DNA from: Blastobasis lacticolella
Lineage: Eukaryota > Arthropoda > Insecta > Lepidoptera > Blastobasidae
Assembly (NCBI GenBank): GCA_905147135.1
Contig: LR990056.1
Span: 5,032,001-5,096,000, forward strand
Length of the DNA: 64,000 bases
Direction of reading: 5' to 3'
Shown here: in pieces, positions 57,001 through 64,000 of the stretch
How positions within the stretch are numbered: the first letter of the stretch is position 1
How the letters are laid out: every line of letters starts with the position of its first letter
Position numbers and translations under genes: made by a program
Notes under the pieces: generated by a model
What the model was told of the DNA's origin: nothing
What the model saw: only the letters and a program-made list of their open reading frames with translations
The model's database searches: none

Positions 57001-60000
57001 GTATGTATGTATGTAAGATGTAAGGGTGGTCTTACCAGCCAGCATGACGAACACGAGCCTTGGCAGTCCCAGCACCAGGTCGTCCTTCTCCAGCTTGAAG
57101 AACATGCTGGCCAGCACTCGCTTTTCCAGCTGATAGGAGAAATAAACAAGTTATTACTTAACCATATTATAATTATTTATACATACATCAATTATAATTA
57201 TTTATAAACATATTTATGTACGCTATGTTAAAGGTCAATCGTTCATGTTGTAATCTTGAATCGGTGCCTCGACAATTTTCTTTTCTGTAACCAAGGTTAA
57301 GCAATCTTCCACCACTCGTAGTATATGCCAAGCCCCCCCTCCCCTTAAAGTTTTTACGTAGTATTGACAAGCATGATTTTTAATTATTTCGCAGGCAGAA
57401 AGTGTAACAAATGAAAATAATTTGACTCATATTTGCAATTTCTTGCGGCGAAATCGACTACATAACAAAAATTTAAGCCCCCTCCCCCCCGCTCCTGTGA
57501 CTAAGTTTAGTATTTTGAAGATCTCTCTCCCACTAATCGGGTCACGTAGTATGGGTGTGTTCCCTTAGGTGTGCCTCCTAATACTGTAGGCGAAGCGGGG
57601 TTGACCAAGGTATTCCGCTGCAGACCCTGACTGGTTGAACAGTCTCTATATAGTATAAAACAAAGTCGCTTCCCGATGTCTGTCCCTATGTAATGTACGA
57701 TTAGATCTACGCCACGGATTTTAATGCGGTTTTCAACGACAGATAAACAAATTCAAGAGGAAGCTTTATAAGCAAGAAAAAGGGTAGATAGGGGTAAACC
57801 TAATGCGCACACCAAACGCGAACGAAGTCGCGCCGGGTCCACTAGTTACTACATCAATAAAAACATATTCCTCACCTTCAAATGCCGCACTTTAGTGACA
57901 TATCCCTCAGCCGCTAGCGACAGTTGGACCTCCTTTCCCAAAAACCGAACCGGAATGCCGACCACGAATCGGCTGACCGCGTCTGTCTTGTTCTCCGCCA
58001 CCGGCTTCACGGAGTTCATTGGGAACACTTTCACTGTGGCGCCTGGGAGGTAGGTGCTGTCGTAGGCTAGGACTAGGCCTGGGTAACGGGGAAAAAATCA
58101 TCTTGTCAAATGACATATTCTGACGTAATATTTTAAAATTTTAATAATTTCTTATTCGTATTTTTGTATACCGATGACAGGTCACAGAGGAGCTATATTT
58201 AGACTTGAATTGTATGTAAATAACCTGTGTACCACATAATTAATATCTGACACCTGATAGTTAAGATAAGATATTGCACATTGGTAGCCGAAGTGGCGAC
58301 AAGTTTTTTCGATAATTTGATACCCATGTCATGTCAAAAATAATAATCATCTTCATCTTAGCGTTATTGTAACGGCTGTGCTATCGCGCGCGAGGGCTCG
58401 GGGTCCGTCTCGACCATGATCCAGGTTTTGGCAGATCAGGTAATTACATTGGAGCAACTGCCACCTGACTTCCATGACCCTGTTACCAGGGGAACCTGAC
58501 CAGATTGGATAATGAATACATAGGAACACATTCAGTCGCCTGAACGTAATCGTCGTTATTGAAATGGCGTCTAATCTAAATCTAAATAATAAAATCGAGT
58601 GGACAATATTTTACTGCATCTGCAATATGCAATATAGAAAAGATTCTATTGTATTGTTCAGCCACACTCTACTGTTGTGATATGGTGCGTCCTTTTCTAC
58701 TCGACATGAAGTTTGCTGTGATGGTCGATTTACATTGGTCAAGGACAGAGGCGAGTGGTGAGTACAAGGACCCATACGGGCGAGTGACTGTTTACATTAC
58801 AGCGTCCAGTATCATTTCCCTGTCAATATAAACGTCAACAAATATTTGTCATTTTGTGTAAAACTCAACTACTGCGCATTACACTACTACTGCGCAATAA
58901 CTGTCGGGTGTCAGTTACTATGGACAAAACATGGGCACCGGATCATCTGCATGGCGACAAACTAACCCACTTCTACTTGACTTATCCTATTTGATTTTTT
59001 TCCAAATAAGCATTTAAACATGAAATTTGATTTCTGTGACAATGAGGGTAATTATTTAGTGACGTCACTCACCGGTAACGTATATGATGTTGGGATCCTC
59101 TTCGAGTTTTATCTCCTCGAACTGCCCGCCAGGGATCTGGTCGGCGTCCTCGCGCTGCATCACTATGTCTATGTGCTTCAGGACACCCTCCTCCACGCGC
59201 CACTTCACTATCTGAGGGTTAGGGAGGATTTTTGTTGAAAATAATTGTGTAAAATAGTAAAGGAAGTGTACAAGACAGTAGCAAGGTTTTAAAATTCGTC
59301 TGTCACGTGTGGGAATTATAGGAAAGAAGTACTTATTTTCATAACATTATGACGTTATACCTATTGTTTGCGTCGACGAGAATTCGACTCATGCGACTTA
59401 AAAAGCACTTTATTTAGGTGCCGAATAATGCAAGTATTTGGCGATATTTATTATGTTTTATATAGCTGTTGGTACTTCAACAAATAAATGGGCTGTATTT
59501 TGTTGCATAGGGGAAAAATTGTAACCGGTACCGTGGAAGGCAAAAGACCAAAAGGCCGGAGCCCCAAGCGATGGCTCAATCAGGTGTCGGAATGTCTGGA
59601 AATGCTGGTGAGCGCGACCCATCAAGAGGCCGCCGATCGCAGCTCGACAGAGTCACGATCCTCAGCATTGAGGGTCCAATTTAGGAGGGAAGGGGAAAAA
59701 TACATTTGAAATGACATATACCTCGATGAACTAATAGAGAAGGCTTGATTATCTCCATGGCAACCCCATAGCTGGACCAGCACGAGAGTAGGAGGAGTCA
59801 TATCCTTTCGTATAATGCACGTTTTTTTCCGAACAACAAACGAGGGAAGATATTACCATGGCCAGATCTCCTACCCGCTACAGCCCCCACTCACCTGGTC
59901 CCGGTAGCCGTGGCAGCGCACGATGACGGTGTAGCGCGCGGGCGGCAGCAGGGCGCGGTAGATGGCGGCGTTGCGCGACCCGCGGCACCGCCGCAGCACG

Positions 60001-62598
60001 CACTCACCTGGTCCCGGTAGCCGTGGCAGCGCACGATGACGGTGTAGCGCGCGGGCGGCAGCAGGGCGCGGTAGTGCGCGGCGTTGCGCGACCCGCGGCA
60101 CCGCCGCAGCACGCACTCACCTGGTCCCGGTAGCCGTGGCAGCGCACGATGACGGTGTAGCGCGCGGGCGGCAGCAGGGCGCGGTAGTGCGCGGCGTTGC
60201 GCGACCCGCGGCACCGCCGCAGCACGCACTCACCTGGTCCCGGTAGCCGTGGCAGCGCACGATGACGGTGTAGCGCGCGGGCGGCAGCAGGGCGCGGTAG
60301 TGCGCGGCGTTGCGCGACCCGCGGCACCGCCGCAGCACGCACTCACCTGGTCCCGGTAGCCGTGGCAGCGCACGATGACGGTGTAGCGCGCGGGCGGCAG
60401 CAGGGCGCGGTAGTGCGCGGCGTTGCGCGACCCGCGGCACCGCCGCAGCACGCACTCACCTGGTCCCGGTAGCCGTGGCAGCGCACGATGACGGTGTAGC
60501 GCGCGGGCGGCAGCAGGGCGCGGTAGTGCGCGGCGTTGCGCGACCCGCGGCACCGCCGCAGCACGCACTCACCTGGTCCCGGTAGCCGTGGCAGCGCACG
60601 ATGACGGTGTAGCGCGCGGGCGGCAGCAGGGCGCGGTAGTGCGCGGCGTTGCGCGACACGCGGTACTGGCGCGCGGGCCCGGCCACCGCCAGCGTCGCCG
60701 TCCGCATCGGCGCGCCGGTCGCGTTGCGGACGTAGCCCACCACGCCTGCCACGGATTGTTATTATTTGTATTGTTTATCGGGCAGGCAGTTGTGAACAAC
60801 TGTTGGGTTGCCTGCATCCGGCTTCTCTCTAAACAAAATTATTCTGCCTGTTGTGATCTTAAGAATTTGTGTAATCTATTTTTAAATCCGTTTGTGTTCC
60901 CTGCGGTCACCACCGCCTCAGGCAGCCCGTTCCAGGGTTTATGTAGTAAGTTACACCAGTTACACAAGCTAGCATTACCCTCGATTAGGTCAGACGCTGT
61001 CCGTATGACCGAGAGATCGATAGGATCTTAAGTGGAGGTGGGTTATTGTCCCCATGCCTGTTTAAACATTCATTCAAATTCAACCATTTCTATTATTATG
61101 TAACTAAAAGTGTAAATCTGTTGGCAAATAAAATAAATAAATAAATAAAATTATGGTACCAACTTATCTGACCCGGTGACAGCATGGCTGTTGTTGATAT
61201 GACAATTTTTTCAGTGGCCACCGGATCCGATAAGTTTGTACGACTATACGACTTTTAATGTCTCGAATGGTACCACTAATAAGCATGCCGAAACTAGCAT
61301 GTGTAACTGGAGCTATAGAGTTGTTCATACAACAGTTCTGTGGGTCCAGCCAAGATATAATCGCTTTGCAACAACTCTACTGCCACTGACGATCGGAACC
61401 CGTCGGCTTGTTCGGCGTGTGGGGCGTTCGTAGATCTGCGCAGTACTGCGAACGCTTCGAAGCCGGAAAACGTATCCGACGGGTTCCGATTATCAGTGAC
61501 AGTGGAGTTGCTACGGAGCGATTTACATCTTGCACCCGCTGGTGAGAAAGGGCGAGCGATTTTAAAGGCGTCCTCGGTATTGTCCGAAGAGTGTAACCAG
61601 TTTCCCAAAAATGTACTCTATGTGTAGTACACATAGAGGTTTTTGTTGTTCACTGAGCGTACTACACTGTGCACATTTTAAGACGTGGGTCTCAAACGCT
61701 TCGGACGTTCGTCCCGCAGACAACTGTATTAAATATAGCATAAGATCCGAGCATTAGAGCGGTATCTGGAAGTCTCGAGCGATTCGACACCGTTCTTGGG
61801 ATTTGAGTACCGCCCAAGGGCCTCCGATGTAAATTAATTTCGGTTAATAATACTTGATCCTACCCACTATATAATATAACAAAAGTTTTCGTGACACAAT
61901 AACAAAAAAGAAACCGTACACCACAAACCTGTATTAGTGAGTTCGATGAAGCTCATAAGGCCAGCGATGTTGTCCCTCCACACCCATCCGATGTCGTCCC
62001 CGGCCGGCATCTTGCAACAACTGAGGCCGACCGATATGATCGGCGTATTGAACCTCTCACAGAGCACATTCACCAAACTCTCACGAACATCATTCTGGTT
62101 TAGCAGCGAACACTCGTACTTGTCGCTCGTACTTCTGGCGTCCTGGTACTTTTCGGCGAATTTCTGGTATATGCCCTTGGATAACTCGGGGAAAGCCACG
62201 TCTTCTGTCCCCGAAGCGAGCTCCAGAACCAAGTCGTACTTCTCAGATTCTAGGAGATCAACGAAAGCCTTCTCTCTCGTGTAATTCGACAAGGGATTGA
62301 CGTTCTTCTTCGTCAAATAGTTGTATAGGCTGTCACCGAATTCTTCTTCGATGGGTTGGATGGCGCATTTGTCGCCTCCATCGTAATTTCTGAGGACTTT
62401 CTCGTATAGGATGTCCAAGTTTGGTATGAAATGCAGGACGGTGTTGTTCAGTATGTGCTTGTGGATTGGCTCGCCCAGGGAGTATGCGGTGGTGAGGTGA
62501 CGTGCGAAGTTGAGGAGCATTTCCTGCCCTAGCGGCTGGGAGGCGTAGAAACTACTCATGATTGCAATGTGGAACTTAGTCTCCTCCGGTGAACCCAT
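54066..62598 (-). CDS. CPD: Carboxypeptidase D (silver), C-terminal seven exons, partial
   Basis: Minus-strand exons 61929-62598, 60573-60745, 59073-59211, 57876-58078, 57036-57129, 55686-55826 and 54066-54163 join in frame to 505 codons plus TGA. The 5' part lies right of the window. The first exon is a metallocarboxypeptidase-like domain in which the usual zinc-binding HGNE stretch reads YASQPLGQEM, so it lacks metal ligands, as in the inactive third domain of carboxypeptidase D. Transthyretin-like beta modules follow (GYVRNATGAPMRTATLAV; YRALLPPARYTVIVRCHGY). One membrane helix spans an exon junction (LVFVMLAG-LVGVCVVALASW). The tail is basic then acidic (PPSDTDSEEDIVLL), consistent with trans-Golgi sorting. 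The enzyme family trims C-terminal Lys/Arg in the secretory pathway. Confidence 0.93.
55246..55480 (-). pseudogene. Doubtful Cu/Zn superoxide dismutase-like fragment
   Basis: A minus-strand frame contains VNVKGTIQGYKTFGLHNHG, which resembles the V-x-G-x-(I/V)-x-G-(L)-x-G-x-H-G-F-H-x-H pattern of Cu/Zn SOD, followed by TMAGKLSK. Spacing and neighbouring residues fit poorly. It lies in the last carboxypeptidase D intron. It may be a coincidence. Confidence 0.2.
56335..56470 (-). mobile_element. LINE 3' fragment
   Basis: tatacggtaggcaaacaggc, followed by aagcgggccacctgatggaa and gcgttgcccacctct, is very close to 9610-9715 of the large LINE. Confidence 0.65.
57643..57845 (+). mobile_element. Non-autonomous Helitron, about 200 bp
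   Basis: It begins near tctctatatagtataaaaca then aagtcgcttcccg, and ends with hairpin CGCGAACGAAGTCGCG, spacer and CTAG before T. It is the best-preserved of the family with copies at 3240 and 42525. It lies just downstream of exon 57876-58078 of carboxypeptidase D, in an intron. Confidence 0.75.
58370..58560 (-). mobile_element. SINE family 2, minus-strand copy
   Basis: In inverse it shows gttcaggcgactg, ccaatctggtcaggttccc and ctgccaaaacctggatcatg, the body shared with 62730-63070. Confidence 0.55.
59505..59720 (+). mobile_element. RTE-like LINE C-terminal fragment
   Basis: The frame encodes GTVEGKRPKGRSPKRWLNQV and ATHQEAADRSS, the GKR-xGR-P-xRW-x-D/N...A-DR ending of lepidopteran RTE-type proteins, without the rest of the enzyme. 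Confidence 0.6.
59893..60572 (-). repeat. 113-bp tandem array carrying a carboxypeptidase D splice donor
   Basis: Following the real exon end (60573, reading leftward), the last roughly 85 nt of that exon plus about 28 nt of intron are repeated six times. This gives donor sites CAG-GTGAGT at 60572, 60459, 60346, 60233, 60120, 60007 and 59894, exactly 113 bp apart. Units are almost identical; the most distal differs at a few bases (gtagatggcgg for gtagtgcgcgg). Because 113 is not a multiple of three, use of a downstream donor changes the frame. The start of the copied block lies in a short stretch where exon and intron resemble each other (cgac-cgcgg). Confidence 0.96.
60755..61010 (-). mobile_element. 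LINE 3' fragment abutting a carboxypeptidase D acceptor
   Basis: On the minus strand it encodes KPWNGLPEAVVTAGNTNGFK and NRLHKFLRSQQAE-stop, a LINE protein C-terminus. The non-coding tail ends aatacaaataataacaatcc, immediately before tggcag, the acceptor of exon 60573-60745. Confidence 0.65.
61020..61150 (+). mobile_element. Retroposon tail with (aaat)n
   Basis: Sequence ending ctgttggcaaataaaataaa then taaataaataaaa has the look of a LINE/SINE poly(A)-type tail. The body is too short to classify. Confidence 0.4.
61159..61238. mobile_element. Small inverted-repeat element, about 80 bp
   Basis: AACTTATCTGACCCGGTGAC at the left pairs with the inverse of gtggccaccggatccgataagttt at the right. 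The centre is 30-35 bp. Confidence 0.45.
61333..61546. mobile_element. Fold-back element, about 214 bp
   Basis: The strongest stem is ACTGATAATCGGAACCCGTC-type sequence, seen at 61377-61412 against 61474-61512 in inverse. Pairing extends outward through aagatataatcgcttt against its inverse near 61525, and inward through gcgttcg. It is an imperfect hairpin over its whole length and lies in a carboxypeptidase D intron. Confidence 0.65.
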
Positions 62599-62729
62599 CT
62601 GTGAGGAAATATGAAAATTACTTTTTAAAGGGCTTCCTGTTTGTTTATGTGAAAATAGTAGAGTCCGCTAGACACTTCCAGTTTACCGAAAATTATTGTT
62701 AAGTTGTAATTAATTGTTTCCTATTGTAA

Positions 62730-63070
62730 GTTAAGGATCCGACTTACAACGTAAGGTAGCGAGTTCGATCCCTAGTGCCGCTATGTACCAATGCTATTTT
62801 CTGACTTATTCACATACATTAATTGAACACTAAACCGATGCTCTTACAGTGAGGGAAAACATCGTGATGAAATCTGTACATTCAAGCGACTGATGGTATA
62901 GCCATGATCCGATCTGGTCAGGTTTCCCTATTAACATGGTCACGGAGGTCCGACAGTGGAGCGACTGCCATACATTAGACGGCAGTATTTCCACTGCAAC
63001 TACCTGATCTGCCAAATCCTGGATCAAGGTCAAGGCGGAAAACCAGCTCAACCACGATACTGACGCCAAG
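62730..63070 (+). mobile_element. SINE family 2, most complete copy
   Basis: The tRNA-like B box (gcgagttcgatccctagtgc) is followed by agtgagggaaaacatcgtga, cattcaagcgactg, ccatgatccgatctggtcag, a gtccgacagtggagcgactg block and ccaaatcctggatcaaggtc. Other copies at 44095, 48070 and 58370 align to parts of this one. Confidence 0.65.
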
Positions 63071-63099
63071 GTAACAATTATTTTTCATCATTAAACAAG

Positions 63100-64000
63100 T
63101 ATAACAAACAAATTGGATCTCAATCCTGCTAAGTGTTCAATTGTGACTTATGGTCGCAAGCGAAACTTTATATTTTTCGATTATGTTCTTAAAAGACAAA
63201 AGCTTCAAAGAGTTTCAGTGGTGCGTGATTTGGGCGTTCTGCACGACTCCAAACTTATATTTGATTCACATATCAACGCTATAGTAGCTAAAGCATATAA
63301 GGTGCTTGGTTTCATAATGCGATGTTCTAAAGAATTCAATTCCATTAAAACTATGAAGATATTGTATTGTACGTTTGTCAGGAGTATTCTGGAATACGCA
63401 TCTCAGGTTTGGAGTCCGTGCTATACTGTTTACAAGTCACGTATCGAGGCAATACAAAAAAAGTTTATGCGTTATTTATGCTATCGAGCGGGTCAGTATT
63501 ATGAATCCGACAATTATTTACGCCTATGCAAGAAACACCACCTTCCTCCACTTCTCAAACGAAGAGAAATAGCAGACCTGAGATTACTTATCAGATTTGC
63601 ATCTGGTACTGTTGATTGCCCGGAACTTCTCTCTCGTATTTTTATTAAAGCGCCTGTAAGATCCTTTAGACACCACTACCCTCTTTATGTTCCCGAAGCT
63701 ACCACCAACTATAGGAGGAATACCTTTCTGTTACGAGCAGCTCAAAATTTTAACGTCTTGTCCAAAGTTGTTGACATTGACCTGTTTAATATAAGTTGTG
63801 AATCGGCGAGAAATCGTGTTCTTAAGTATTACTTTGACACACTGTAACGTAAGTAATTTGATAAATCGAGTCGAGCAAAGATAATTTTTAGGCTTAAGTT
63901 GTTGTGTTTCCTCAACGGTTGTACTTCTTTTTGTCTATTGTATTTTTATCAGTGGAGGCCTATAATTGGCTATGTAATGTTATTGTTGTTTTTATTGTAA
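63100..64000 (+). mobile_element. 5'-truncated LINE reverse transcriptase C-terminus (Jockey-like)
   Basis: An intact frame (63113-63847, 244 codons) covers the region after the catalytic box: LNPAKCSIVTYGRK, VRDLGVLHDSKLIFDSHI, RSILEYASQVWSPCY and IEAIQKKFMRYLCYRAG, then a C-terminal domain ending in a stop. A 3' UTR continues to the window end. The upstream part of the enzyme is absent, as in 5'-truncated insertions. It lies in the carboxypeptidase D gene, in the opposite orientation. Confidence 0.85.

Noticed and set aside
59891..60568. 112-codon overlapping minus-strand frames
   Set aside because: They read through the repeated donor sites of the 113-bp array in shifted frames. Only the proximal exon copy is in frame with carboxypeptidase D.

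Overview
This is eukaryotic nuclear DNA, almost certainly from a moth or butterfly (Lepidoptera). The support is short exons with GT-AG introns, insect-type gene families, AT-rich intergenic DNA, and interspersed repeats of lepidopteran style: RTE and Jockey/CR1-like LINE tails, tRNA-derived SINEs, short Helitrons ending in a hairpin plus CTAG, and hAT MITEs.

Layout. (1) 1-2887: 3' part of a BEL/Pao LTR retrotransposon, inside an intron of RRP12. (2) 3586-14146, minus: the first eight coding exons (466 codons) of RRP12, a ribosome-biogenesis HEAT-repeat protein; the rest lies left of the window. Its introns hold nested DNA transposons and a decayed, nearly complete LINE. (3) 14147-14650: a short divergent promoter interval. 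(4) 14651-32188, plus: a complete Merlin (NF2/Mer) gene in 13 coding exons, 615 codons plus stop. (5) 32189-37158: a 5-kb tandem array made from the end of the last Merlin exon. (6) 37159-45710: transposon-rich intergenic DNA. (7) 45711-47585, minus: an intronless KIAA2013/DUF2152-type membrane protein gene. (8) 47586-54065: mostly mobile elements. (9) 54066-62598, minus: the last seven coding exons of carboxypeptidase D (silver), from the inactive third peptidase-like domain through the membrane anchor and acidic tail. (10) 62730-64000: a SINE and a 5'-truncated LINE.

The most unusual property is that three large tandem arrays are each built from an exon edge. In Merlin intron 11, a 218-bp unit repeats the 3' splice site and first 89 nt of exon 12 fifteen times ahead of the real exon. 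After the Merlin stop, a 151-bp unit repeats the last 106 nt of the coding sequence plus 45 nt of 3' UTR 33 times, with a higher-order 891-bp duplication. In carboxypeptidase D, a 113-bp unit repeats the 3' end of one exon with its 5' splice site, giving seven donors in a row. A 59-bp intronic repeat and a decayed partial copy of an exon also flank Merlin exon 11. All exon edges and phases were worked out by hand and join in frame. No expression data or database search was available.
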